Positions 22,225 through 33,399 of a stretch of DNA of 64,000 nt are shown piece by piece; position 1 is the first letter of the stretch; every line of letters starts with the position of its first letter. The notes under the pieces were generated by a model. It was given only the letters and a program-made list of their open reading frames with translations, was not told where the DNA came from and ran no database searches. The translations under genes were made by a program, and so were the position numbers. The stretch spans positions 67,643,003-67,707,002 of the forward strand of contig CM046454.1 of NCBI GenBank assembly GCA_025506515.1, given 5' to 3'. Source of the DNA: Flaveria trinervia. Its lineage: Eukaryota > Streptophyta > Magnoliopsida > Asterales > Asteraceae.

Positions 22225-22756
22225 ATGAAAGATATTCAAACTTAGTCATATGAAGTTCTCATGCGAATGGCCCATGCTAATGGACCATACGCATGAACAA
22301 CTTCATGCTAATGAACCAGTCACGGGACTGAACCAGGAGACTGGATCAGTCGCACAATTGTGACATGAGATTGACTCAGTCGCACGACTGAACACTCAGT
22401 CGTGCGAATTGATCAACCGCATGACTCAGTCTCACGACTGAATCATGTGAATGGTCCAGTTGCACGAATGGTAATCCTAACCTATAAATACCACATAATT
22501 CGTGGAAAAACGAAACACTTTGAAGAATTCGACTCATACACGTACCCTAGCTGTCCAGAACTTCCAAGAAAGCCAGTCCAAGTTCATAGATCGTTCTTCA
22601 TCGATTGCTATTCGTTCTAAACGTTTAGATTAATCTTATATCGATCGAGTTAACTTTCTCACTAATTGGATCACCAATAAAATAGGATTCTACACTATTT
22701 GATTCGGTATACACATAGATCAGTTAGTACTCGTCCAGTACACGGTCCGTCTAACA
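22225..22756 (+). repeat. A1 3' LTR, 5'-truncated
   Basis: Homologous to the LTRs at 48416-49152 and 58229-58955 from about TTCAAACTTA onward. It has the palindrome array (22250-22475), TATAAATA at 22483-22490 and the LTR end CTAACA at 22756. The start TGTT.ATACATGTATG is missing. Confidence 0.8.
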
Positions 22757-23033
22757 ATGTATATGTATATGTATATATATACATATATCTATATATACAC
22801 ATATATAGATACATATATATATATATACATTTATACATATATATATATGTATGTAAATATATCTATATATATATGTGTATATATATGTATGTATATACAT
22901 ATATTTATATGTATATATGTATATATACATATGTATATATATATACATATATGTGTATATATATATATATACATATATATACATCTATACATATAAATAT
23001 ATGTATATACATATATATACATATATATATGGT
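22757..23033. repeat. TA/TATG microsatellite
   Basis: About 277 bp of alternating TATATG, TATACA and TATATA directly abutting the A1 LTR end. The Tyr/Ile/Met reading frames through it are artefacts of the repeat. Confidence 0.95.
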
Positions 23034-23403
23034 TCGGATTTTTTTCTCAGATTCACCAACTTGGTGTAATTGTTAAACAGTAGCAGCCCTTAGGGCTAGT
23101 TGCTTTACCATTTTTTTGTAGATTTTCACTAATAGTTCTCAATAGTGACAAAACGTATTTGAGTGGCATCTACAACACTCACATTGGTGATTCTAAAGGA
23201 GTCCATAACCTAGTCCATGTAGAATGCATGCTCAGCTTTGAATCACTGTGATACACTATACCAGTATACTGAACGTCATTTTTAATTGCCAAAGCAATCT
23301 AGTAGCAATTTTCAAATCTGAAAACAAACAAACAAATTTTAATAGTAAAAAAGAGAATTTTATGACATTGTAAAATTTTGCAAAATTAGTTTTCAAGATT
23401 TAT
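23034..23403. other. Unassigned low-copy stretch
   Basis: I recognise no gene or element. It begins with a T-tract and CACCAACTTGGTG (a 13-base palindrome) and is AT-rich. It could be a fragment of a DNA transposon or flanking DNA; the sequence alone does not decide. Confidence 0.4.
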
Positions 23404-25420
23404 GATTAGAAAGACTGGGGTATGAACTCACCTGATATGCGTATAGATACTTGGAGTTTGACTTGACAAAAAGAATAGACAGACAACCTTCAGAGGTTAC
23501 CTAGATCATATAAGTACATGAGTATGTGTAAGCAAAGAACATGTGAAACCCTAAGTACACTACAACCAAGGACTCAAGATTTCAAACAAAACAGACATGT
23601 TTGACCCAGTTGACCCGTTTGACCCGTTGGTGACTTTATGTGTTGTAAGCCATTCAAGTAATCATACACACATATCATACATAGTTAACATTTAAAAAAT
23701 AGATCATATTTATGCTATATCATCCAGGTGTATCACTTAGATCATCATACAACCAAGTATTATACAAGTCATGCGAATCTAGAACATTAATATATCCACT
23801 AGTTGTAAAATAACTAACATGTCACACAAAGATCAAACCACTCACCACATGCCATGTGAAGCTACTCACGACTTCACATCCTAAACCCTGCCAATCCTAC
23901 TAAGTAGGGGCCTCAGATTCCCACGCATGTATGATGATCATAATCATATTCATTAGCCATGTACATTGCATTCAACAACATCACAACAATCAATTTCCAG
24001 TCCCAAACATGATGACCTAACCACTCATCAACATCAACATCACACATGATCATCAAAGTCCAAACATCACCCATGATTATCCAAAACATCCCATACAACT
24101 AATTTAACATGTTTCATCACCTTAGAATTCATCCACGAACATACTAACCTGCTCCTAAGATCCCAAACATGTTCAAACTATCATCTTTCACATTTTGCAT
24201 AAATAAAGTTTCCCTTTTGGGAAAGCACATCCCAAAATCCATCAAACATCCTATGCATTCATGAATTCATTAATAATATACCAATTCAAGCTCATATCAT
24301 CATCTAAGCATGATCAACAACATCTAAACATCATAACTCATCAATTCATATCCTAAAAAGTTACTATCTCTAGTAATGTATAAACTATAACATGTGTTCT
24401 TGAATTCCCAATGATCACAACAACAATCTAACATCAAATTATCACCATGAACACATCCATAACGTCAATTCATCAATAATTCAACATTACATGCAAAATA
24501 AAGTTACTATTATTAGTAAGCTATGAACATCCACATCAATTCATCAATTTCTTGCAAAATCAATGTAACCTAGCATTCATACAACCTATTAATCATCAAA
24601 CATTCATCAAACAATCATCATTCATCCATTATCCTACCAATTTTCGAATTAGGGTTTGCTTCCAATCAAAATCCATGATTAAACCACTAAAAACATACAA
24701 TTCATACATAATCAACGTTAACTAACATGAAATCAATCTAACTAACGTGTTAACATCATCAATTGATCAAAACTAAACACCAAGAACATCAATTTCGCAG
24801 CTAGGGTTTCGGCCAACATGAAAAGTCTCACAAAACATGTAAAATCTAACCTCTAAACACGAGTTAACTTGCAATTGATGATTCCCATGAGTTGTATGCC
24901 TTGAAATCGATCCAAAATCGCAGCCACTTGCTTGTTCTAGGTCGAAATTGCAATGGTAGGGAGTGGGAGATGAGGTCGCGGCTGATGGGGGGTTTCTAGG
25001 GTTTGGGTTGTTTTAATTTTGTTTTTTAATTTTGCATAATTACCATTTAAACCTTGTAATTTGTATTTTATAAAAACTAAGCTTTAAACTCTTTGTAAAG
25101 TGTTTTTAACTTAATAATATAAAGATACAAACTAATGAAAATCATTATATATTTTATCTTTATAAAAAAACACAAGACTTACGAATAAATAGACACGTTT
25201 CCGCGTTACGCGATTAATTTTCTAATTAACATTTTAAAAATGCAAACACATAAACATAACACAATAATCACCTAATCAACTAGATTCTCATTAATTTAAC
25301 ATTATTCATTATTATTAGGTCACCAACGTTAAACGACAACTAGTGTGTGTTTACGGCACGTGTATGCAAGACTTAACGGAACTAACGGAGTTTGGTAACG
25401 GAAATTTACCGGATGTCACA
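23404..25420 (-). repeat. G1-type gypsy LTR, extra copy
   Basis: Matches the LTR at 33400-35130 from about 34130 to its edge, ending GGATGTCACA at 25420 (on the minus strand the LTR start, TGTGACATCCGG). It holds about 1 kb (about 23731-24752) that is missing from 33400-35130. The part of the LTR equivalent to 33400-34130 is absent, so the copy is truncated at 23404. No coding potential. Confidence 0.8.
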
Positions 25421-27125
25421 GTCTCACAATGAGAAGGGTCTTTAGAACACTTAACATATCAAATAGGAAACCATGACAATATTTATGATGCTAAGAACAC
25501 AAGCAAACAAGAAGACAGAACTAAGAACACGAATAAATAAGTTTTAGTTTTCATGAATATTGTATATTGCTCTTAAATTCTTTTAATAGTGTTACAAAGC
25601 ATAAGAAAAGATACAAGGACATAAGATACTGTATACTACATCCTATAGCTGGCCATACTTTGAAGGTCAATTGGAGACACTAATCTAGACAACAAGATCA
25701 ATATAAAATCAAAAAGCAGATTGTCTTTTAACTACTGACTACTACATGCCATATCTCACATCATAATATATTACAAAAAGGATAAAAGTTTATAAAGTAG
25801 AAAGTTACAGACTTAAGACCTTAATATACAGTTGCAAAGGCATGAACATTTTCACTAGGTTGTATAAGTTGGTGAATCATTGTAGTTGTAGTGGAAAGAA
25901 GGTCTGCTTTATGCAAAAGTAAATCAGGGAAAGCATGTTCTTTTTTGTATTTTGAAGAAATCAGTCTTCACTTAATTGGATTCATAAGACTTTGTCTTTG
26001 AAACTTTGGAAGACTTTATCTTTGGCTTCGGAAGATTTGGTCTTGGCTTCAAAAGATTTTACATTTAGATTATTTTTCTCTACGGAGTGTAAAGCTTCAA
26101 AACAACCTTCTTCTATGTACAAAGTAAACGCATGTAGGAAGCACTTTCGTTGTTTTAGGTCTATTCGCCTTTCTATAAACCTTACTAACTCCCCTAGGCT
26201 GATGATACCAAAACAGAGAAGTTGATTAGCAATTGGTAGTCCTTATTAGAATCAAGATTATTCCCATTTTCTTCATTAGATAAGGATCTTGAAGACTCTC
26301 ATAATATGTTCTCATGTCATGGAGATCATGCAAATGTAGATCAAGCATGTCTTGCCAGAAATAGACATCATAACCACCTTGATCTCTAATGACATACCAT
26401 TTGTTTGGATTAGCAGCAAAGTTCCAAGACAAGATGGGTCATCTGGATACGAGAGGCTCTACTTGAGTTGGAGTTGGTTGATCTGCCTCTTGTTGTATTT
26501 CGTTGGATTCTCTGACTCATCCTGAGGTCTAGAGGTGGATGCATTTGGCTTCTTCTTGGATACGCTCTTCAAATCCATCCTTCTCCTCCTCTTTGAAGTC
26601 TTTAACTGAGAGGATTGGTCTTGAGTGCCAGGTTGTTCAGTTGTATCTCTCTTAGTTAGGTCCTCTTCCTTCACAGGTCCAAAAGAAAAGGAGTAGAACC
26701 TTGCTATGGAGTAAAGAATGAGGTTGGCTGAGATGCAGATCTAGGTTCAGGTTGTGTTGTCTGAGTGTGTTCCACCTTAAACTCAACCTCAAGAGGAACT
26801 TGACTTACTGAAGAATGCAAGTCCACAAGCTCTCCTTTTTTAATCTTCTGCTTAATCACTCTTATGTGCTCATCCATTGTGGATAGAGACATGGACCAAG
26901 GCTCAATCCGAAGAATCCATGCAACCCCAGGAAGCTCATCATCCTCCGCCTATTAGCATAATTCTTTTGACTTTTCTGGATGATGGCTCTTGACTTTTCA
27001 GCTTCTTCCCTTATCTTTCTTTTAGCGGCCTTCTTTTCTTGAATTACTTATGCTCCATCTACTTAGGGTACTCAAATTGAATGTACTCATAAGAGAAGGG
27101 AAGAAATGCAGATGCCTGATAGAGA
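25421..27125 (-). pseudogene. N2 copia fragment, copy a (LTR plus aORF 3' part)
   Basis: 25421-26187 resembles the N LTR (AAGAACACAAG, GTTACAAAGCATA, TTCGGAAGATTTGG), followed by a PPT-like CCTAGGGGAGT on the minus strand. From 26226 upward the N-type aORF C-terminus is readable: KWYVIRDQGGYDVYFWQDML, LHLHDLHDMRTYYESLQD, MDEHIRVIKQKIKKGELVDL. Compared with N these are the WQDMFELPLHDL and MDEHIRVIKQ blocks. It ends abruptly at 27125, where it is joined to G1 LTR sequence. It is almost identical to 35131-36835. Confidence 0.8.
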
Positions 27126-27592
27126 TGGTAGGGTAGTGGGAGATGAGGTCGCGGCTGATGGGGGGTTTCTAGGGTTTGGGTTGTTTTATTTTTTTTAAAT
27201 TTTGCATAATTACCATTTAAACCCTTGTAATTTATATTTTATAAAAACTAGGCTTTAAACTCTTTGTAAAGTGTTTTTAACTTAATAATATAAAGATACA
27301 AACTAATGAAAATCATTATATATTTTATCTTTATAAAAAAACACAAGACTTATGAATAAATAGGCACGTTTCCGCGTTACGCGAATAATTTTCTAATTAA
27401 CATTTTAAAAATTGCAAACACATAAACATAACACAATAATCACCTAATCAATTAGATTCTCATTAATTTAACATTATTCATTATTATTAGGTCACCAACG
27501 TTAAACGACAACTAGTGTGTGTTTACGACACGTGTATGCAAGACTCAACGGAACTAACGGAGTTTGGTAACAGAAATTTACCGGATGTCACA
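27126..27592 (-). repeat. G1 3' LTR remnant
   Basis: 467 bp matching the outer end of the LTR (same as 24955-25420 and 34665-35130), ending GGATGTCACA next to the PPT. The rest of the LTR is missing and the sequence is joined at 27125/27126 to the N2 fragment. Confidence 0.85.
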
Positions 27593-27755
27593 TTATCCCC
27601 ATGTTGAAAGAATTTTTGTCCCGAAAATTGCGTTACATGGTGAGAGTGTTCCATCACTGGTCCACTGCATTGGCACACAGAAATCGAAATCGAGTGAGTT
27701 TTGGATGAGTTGTCACATCATCCCCATGTTGAATGAAATTTTGTCCCGAAATTTA
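27587..27755 (-). other. PPT and LTR edge, duplicated
   Basis: TCACATTATCCCCATGTTGA at 27587 recurs as TCACATCATCCCCATGTTGA at about 27713, each followed by TTTTGTCCCGAAA. On the minus strand both read as a purine tract (CATGGGGATAA / CATGGGGATGA) followed by the LTR start TGTGA. One copy is the functional edge; the other is a short local duplication. Confidence 0.65.
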
Positions 27756-27775
27756 AATCAATACCTTCGTTTGCT

Positions 27776-29089
27776 GGCATCGTCTTTTTAATAGTTGAGG
27801 GTACTTAAGCTTCATTTGATCTTCTCGTTCGCATGTGAATTCCGGTCCATGTCGTGAATTGCAACGAATTCCGGTCCATCACCTCAACTGGTTCTTCAAT
27901 AAAACGCAATTGTTCATCCACTTGAATTTCTTCTAGTGGTACGACCATTGTTTCATTAGTTATGCACTTCTTCAGGTTTGACACGTGAAACACATCATGG
28001 ATTCCACTTAGCGAATCAGGTAGGGCTAGTCGATAGGCTACTGGACCTATTCTTTCCACTATTTCAAATGGTCCAACGTACCTCGGATTTAGTTTCCCTC
28101 GTTTACCAACCGAACTACGCCTTTCCATGGTGAGCATTTCAACAAAACCTTGTCACCAATCTGAAACTCTAAAGGTTTCCGTCTCTTGTCAGCATAGCTC
28201 TTTTGTCTGTCTGTGCTGCAGCCATATGGTTTCGTATCTGTACAATCTTCTCGGTGTCTCATGAATTAACTCGGGACGTGTTAGCTGACTATCACCAATT
28301 TCTGCCCAGCAAACTGGTGATCGACATTTTCTCCCATACAGCGCCTCGAAAGGTGCTGCCTGTATACTAGTATGATAAGTGTTGTTATAAGAAAACTCCA
28401 CCAATGGCAGGTGAATTTCCCAGTTATTCCAGAAGTCAATCACACAAGCACGTAGCATATCCTCCAACGTTTGTATGGTACGCTCACTCTGGCCATCCGT
28501 CTGTGGGTGATATGCAGTACTCATATCCAATCGTGTACCCAAAGATTTCTGCAATGATTGCAAGAAATGTGACGTGAAACAAGCGTCGTGGTCGGAAATA
28601 ATTGAGATCGGTACACCGTGTCTCGAAACGATCTCTTTAAGGTACAGTCGAGTTAATTTTTCCATCTTATCCGTTTCCTTAGTTGCAAGGAAATGAGTAG
28701 ACTTTGTCAATCAATCCACAATAATCCATATCGTGTCACAACCAGTACTAGTCCGGGGTAACTTAGTAATAAAATCCATGGAGATTTGTCCCACTTCCAC
28801 ATTGGTGTTTCAGGTTGTTGTAATAGTCCGGATGGTTTTGATATTCCACTTTTACTTTCGAGCAGGTCAAACACTTGCTCACATACGTAGCTACATCCGC
28901 TTTCATGTTAGGCCACCAATAGTGCGCCTTTAGGTCATGATACATCTTGTCGGATCCAGGATGTATAGAATACTTAGATTTGTGTGCCTTGCTCATAACT
29001 AAATCTCTCAGATTTCCATAAACAGGCACCCAGAGTCTATCCATAAAATACCGAATTCCATCCTTTTTCACCACTAGCTGTTTATCCAT
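27776..29089 (-). pseudogene. pol: G1 integrase with chromodomain remnant
   Basis: The zinc finger is at the start (HPGSDKMYHDLKAHYWWP ... CLTCSKVK), followed by a frameshift. The DDE core follows: the first Asp in IIVD, followed by TGA where G2 has Arg (about 28710), then IISDHDACF and STAYHPQTDGQSERTIQTLE. The integrase C-terminal domain is GKLNPRYVGPFEIVERIGPV and GIHDVFHVSNLKKC. Only the ends of the chromodomain remain (EEPVEVMDR, then PEFTCEREDQMKLKYPQ in another frame). GAATTCCGGTCCAT repeats at about 27839 and 27869 suggest a deletion and duplication there. Confidence 0.87.
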
Positions 29090-29199
29090 TCCCTTAACGA
29101 CTCAGAACCAATATTTTCTGCTTTTAAAGCTTCTATATGCGCCTCCTTAACTTGTTCGGGCAGTTGGGTACTGATAGTAAGCTGTAAAGCTCGCACCCG

Positions 29200-30668
29200 T
29201 TAGGGTTTAGCTGTTTCCTTCCTGCTTAGGGCATTGGCAACTACGCTCGCCTTTCCCGGATGGTACTTAATAGCGCAATCATAATCGTTTAGTAGTTCCA
29301 CCCAACGTCGCTGCCTCATATTCAACTCTTTTTGCTCGCAGATATGTTGAAGACTCTTGTGATCGGTGTAGATGGTGCACTTGGTACCGTACAAGTAATG
29401 TCTCCAGATCTTTAAGGCAAAAACCATTGCACCCAATTCTAAGTCATGGGTGGTATAGTTCTTCTCATGAACCTTTAGTTGTCTCGAGGTGTAGGCTATC
29501 ACCTTATCTTGTTGCATCAAGACACAACCCAATCCTTGAATGGATGCATCGCAATACACCACAAAGTCTTCCGTTCCCTCTAGTAATGCTAATATCGGGG
29601 CAGTACAGAGTTTTTGTTTTACTAATTGGAAAGCTGATTCTTGACTCTCACTCCATTTGTATGTCGCTCCTTTGTGGGTCAAGGCAATGAGAGGTTATGC
29701 GATCTTAGAAAATCGTTCTATGAATCGTCGGTAATATCCTGCTAATCCCAGAAATTGTCTTATCTCGCTCGGCGTTTTGGGTGTAGTCCAATTCTTTATC
29801 GCCTTAATTTTGGCAGGATCAACATGTATCCCCTTCTCATTAACAATATGACCTAGGAATTGCACTTCTCTTATCCAAAAGTCACACTTTAAGAATTTGG
29901 CGTATAGCTGCTCATTTTTCAACAGTTTCAAGATCATTCATAAGTGCTCCTCATGCTCCTCCTTGGTCCTAGAATATATTAGTATATCATCGATGAACAC
30001 AATGACAAACTGATCAAGATAAGGTTTGCACATGCGGTTCATGAGGTCCATGAACACAATAGGTGCATTAGTCAACCCAAAAGGCATGACCAAGAACTCA
30101 TAATGACCATAACGAGTACGAAACGCGGTCTTGGGAATGTCTTCTTCTCGAACTCTAAGTTGATGATAACCAGATCTCAAGTCAATCTTTGAATAATAGC
30201 TTGATCTTGAAGCTGATCGAACAAGTCGTCGATACGAGGTAAAGGGTATCGGTTCTTGACCGTTACTTTGTTTAACTCTCTATAATCGATGCACATCCAG
30301 AATGTGCCATCCTTCTTCTTAACAAAGAGAACAGGAGCTCCCCAAGGTGATGTGCTAGGTTGAATAAAGCCCTTATCTAAAAGCTCCTGAAGTTGTGATG
30401 ACAACTCTTGTAGCTCGTTTGGTGCTAATCGATAAGGTGTCCTAGCAATCGAAGCTGCGCCGGGAGTCAACTCAATCTGGAATTCCACTTGGCGGTGAGG
30501 TGGTAACCCAGGAAGATCCTCTGGAAACACCTCTGGAAAATCGCGTACTATAGGAATATCCTCCATTCTCCTTTCTTCTGCCTGCTTATCGGTTACAAGT
30601 GCTAGATTAGCCACACGACCCTTTCGTAATAACTTTTGAGCTTTCATGTATGAGATGATGCCTATCAT
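29200..30668 (-). pseudogene. pol: G1 reverse transcriptase and RNase H
   Basis: Gypsy RT: PYRLAPNELQELSSQLQELL, WGAPVLFVKKKDGTFWMCID, YRELNKVTVKNRYPLPRIDD, then the catalytic FIDDILIYS (about 29985). LAGYYRRFIERFSKIA ends the RT connection. RNase H has YCDASIQGLGCVLMQQDK (about 29550) and TDHKSLQHI. Interrupting stops fall at about 30177, 29937 and 29692, all within one overall reading order. It copies the RNA genome in intact relatives. Confidence 0.9.
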
Positions 30669-31390
30669 AGCACCACTCCTATCACCTCTGACGGTAAGGA
30701 TGTTGTCATCAACAGGGATTCGTATGATCTTCTCATGACATATGACTTCCGCTTGTTGCTAGAGAGCCAATCCATGCCTATCACAACATCAAAACTCCCT
30801 AGCGTAACAGGCATAAGATCTATAGCGAAAGTATGACCAGCAAGTTCTATCTTAATGTCTTTAAGGATATGCGTTACATGGAATTGTTTACCGTCGGCTA
30901 ATTCCACAGTGTATTTAGATTCTAAAGCAGAGGGTATATCACTTAAAAGACTACAGAACTTTAAGGACACAAAACTCCTATGAGCTCCAGTGTCAAATAG
31001 TACCGTAGCAAAACAACCATTAACAGAGAATCTACCACTAACAGTTGTTGGATCATTTAGAGCCTCACCTGAGCCAATGACGAAGGCTCTCCCCTTGGCT
31101 CCATCTTTATTGCCGCCATTACCAGTACCATTTCCATCGTTGTTGTTAATAACGTTGTTGTTGTTACCGTGATTGTTGGTGTTGTTGTTGTTATTGTTGT
31201 TGTTGCCATTACCGTTCCTCCTTAGTTGTGGGCAGTTTCGCCTGTAATGCCGTTCTTTCCCACATTCGAAACAACCCTTGGGAGTTTCTTGAGGTTGTTG
31301 TGGCCTCCTTACCAGTTCACCACGACAATCCTTTGCAGCGTGTCCAATTTTTCCACAACGTTGACACTTGAAGCTATCACACCTTCCCAC
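30665..31390 (-). pseudogene. G1 zinc knuckles and aspartic protease
   Basis: Two CCHC knuckles, CQRCGKIGHAAKDC and CFECGKERHYRRNC, are followed by an Asn-rich tract encoded by GTT/ATT repeats (about 31130-31210). The retropepsin has LFDTGAHRSFVS (catalytic DTG) and VVIGMDWLS. The frame is open over 241 residues, longer than most frames in this window, and ends just before RT. The last 25 or so residues look shifted relative to the usual gypsy protease end. Confidence 0.85.
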
Positions 31391-31504
31391 ATGATGGTAA
31401 TTACACCGAGTGCACTTTGGATGCCTACCACCATAACCACTGGGTCCTTGATTATTTGCAGGCGTCTGGTTGAAGTTACGGCTATTGTCAAACCTCCGTT
31501 GCTG

Positions 31505-32431
31505 CTAAGCCTGCTGTTGTTGCTGTTGAGGTTGAGGTTGACCGCTAGAAGATGATGATGCTTTGGTGTTGTTGGCATTATCCCACTTTCTTTTGTTGTC
31601 GGGCACGCTTGCCATAGCGCCCCGTTTGGGTAGACGTCCTTGCTCCACGGCTTGGTCAGTTAGCCTGTGAGCTAGCTGGATGGCTTGCTGAATTGTGGCT
31701 AGATTGGAAGCAGTTACCATACTTTGGATATCGGGTACCAATTCCCGTATGTAATGCTCTACCCTTTTATGCACCTCATTCACCATTCTCGGGCAGAAAG
31801 TTGCTAATTCATGGGTTCTGGTGGTGTAAGCCTCGATTTCCGAGCCCTGCATCTTCAATTGCCAGAACTCCATCTCTAACTTCTGGACTTCGTTCCGAGG
31901 ACAGTACTCCTCAGTCATCATTGCTTTGAACTCATCCCATGGAAGTCCATTCGCCATCGCTTGTCTAAGCATCTGGACTTGCGCATTCCACCAAGACAGA
32001 GCAGCACCCTTTAAAGTCCCGGTGGCATACTTTACTTGATCCGTAAGTGGACAGTTACATTTGGAGAAGACAGACCCAGTCTTCTTGAACCATCATACAA
32101 GCCCTACAACACCCTCTGTACTGCTATAGGTGTGTGGCTTACAGTCCGTAAAGGACTTGTAGGTACACACTGGTGGTCCTGTTTTAACACAACACACATT
32201 AATCAGACATCCTATACAGTTATGAAGGATATCAGATTTATCTTTCTATCATTGTTTACCAGCTGACTGTCCCGCGTGGGCAGCAGCCACTGCCGCCTGA
32301 ACATGCTCATTAATTAGAGCAGCTAATTCTGCGGGGGTCATGTTAATAGCACCACCGCCCTGTTCTCCAGTGCCACGTCCACGTCCGCGTCCACGACCAC
32401 GTCCACGTCCACATCCACGGCGTCCATTCTT
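31505..32431 (-). pseudogene. gag: G1 gag
   Basis: The N-terminal Arg-Gly-rich start (RGRGRGRGRG, about 32420-32360) leads to INMTPAELAALINEHVQAAV. After a predicted 81-bp intron comes the gypsy gag block PPVCTYKSFTDCKPHTY and FSKCNCPLTDQVKYATGTLK, then LPWDEFKAMMTEEYCPRNEV and ELVPDIQSMVTASN. It ends in a Gln-rich tail and a TAG at 31505-31507, after which the same frame continues to the knuckles. There is a stop near 32110 (Leu/Arg-Trp region). The start codon is uncertain because the first ATG near 32430 is out of frame with the Arg-Gly stretch. Confidence 0.8.
32179..32259 (-). other. Predicted intron in G1 gag
   Basis: 81 bp on the minus strand from GTAAAC (32259) to AAAACAG (32179), with CTGAT about 28 bases before the AG. 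Removing it joins GCT G to GA CCA in frame and restores the gypsy gag block GPPVCTYKSFTDC. Left in place it introduces stops. Confidence 0.6.
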
Positions 32432-32697
32432 TTTACTTTATATTCACAAATACAATAATGAGTAACATCAAACACATTTAACTCATTGAAGCACAGTAAA
32501 CTATAAATAAAAAAAATAATGAATCATCACAACCACAACATTCATAACAAAAATAATAACCCAGTAAATAAATTGTAAATGAGTCATAATGTATTTACCA
32601 ATGTCAAAATTTTAGTTTGTCGTTCGTGTGGGGAAACAACCCTTCCCACATAGGTTTCAAAAAGAAAAACACTACATAGTCTAAGTTATATAAAGAA

Positions 32698-33259
32698 GTC
32701 AATCAACAACATCTGACCCATCACTGTCATCCTCCATCTCCTCCTGTTCCTCCTCTTCGGGTCCCTCCTCGAGATCTTCCTCATCCTCAGGGTCTGCTGT
32801 AGGAGCAGGAGCTATAGCAATCTGAAGTGCCGCTAGTTAAGCCTCGATTTCCGAGCCCTGCATCTTCTTGCTGCAGTGTACACACATCACCTGTGAGCCG
32901 CCTGACTCGATGCTACTCAGTGTCCAGTGCAGCCACTAGTGCAGCAATCAGTTGCTCGTTGGACTGCACCGTCCGTGGGAGTGAAGGCATTGGTCGGTCG
33001 GCATTGTTCCTAGTCCTGGGCCTCGGGACAGGTACGCGCTCCCTAAACATAATATGATCAACGAATCTAGGATAGAAACGCCAGTCTCGTGGAGGGTCAC
33101 GCTTCATCAATGCAAAGGGTTGATCCCAGTCAATCTCCTCTCGAGGATAAGCCAGTCGGGGCCAATCGAATCCATCATCAGGTACAGGTGCGGGAGGTGG
33201 GGATTCAGATTGTGAAGGTGATTCAGGTCGCTTTCTCGGAGCTCTCGATGATGATGCCA
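32698..33259 (-). pseudogene. G1 upstream ORF (ORF0)
   Basis: It starts MASSSRAPRKRPESPSQSES at 33259, 125 bp after the primer site. A middle part has YPRFVDHIMFRERVPVPRPR and NEQLIAALVAALD. An acidic C-terminus (PTADPEDEEDLEEGPEEEEQ) ends in VVD and a stop at 32698. It is separate from gag and I do not recognise it. Between about 32838 and 32912 the frame is broken, and this stretch includes 30 bp identical to gag (31827-31856), so the break looks like a patch insertion. Confidence 0.55.
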
Positions 33260-33383
33260 TGCTGCAGAGAGTGTGACGTGTATGCCAATGAGTATACAGT
33301 AGATGAGAATAAGGCACATGTAACTAATTAACTGTGTGTGGTTATAGTCTAGTGTGTATGCAACCTAGTTCCCTATAACCAAT

Positions 33384-33397
33384 GGCTCTGATACCAA
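33384..33397 (-). other. G1 primer binding site
   Basis: On the minus strand TTGGTATCAGAGCC lies 2 bases after the LTR end GGGTGTGACA. It is the standard initiator tRNA-Met-type site of plant gypsy and copia elements. Confidence 0.92.
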
Positions 33398-33399
33398 TC

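Larger units (their letters stand above)
1..22756 (+). mobile_element. Copia element A1 (SIRE-like), 5' end outside window
   Basis: A long Ty1/copia retrotransposon read on the plus strand. Order: gag tail and protease remnant, integrase, reverse transcriptase, RNase H (copia order, integrase before RT), a 2.5-kb spacer, an additional ORF and a 3' LTR ending CTAACA at 22756. It is the same family as the elements at 48416-58228 and 58229-64000, with colinear spacer, aORF and LTR. Element N (7884-19946) is inserted in its aORF. All frames are broken, so it is an old copy. The SIRE/Maximus assignment is inferred from size, gag architecture and the extra ORF; I did not run a phylogeny. Confidence 0.85.

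Noticed and set aside
22699..23076. Long open frames rich in Tyr, Ile and Met on both strands
   Set aside because: They are translations of the TA/TATG microsatellite and exist in several frames at once.
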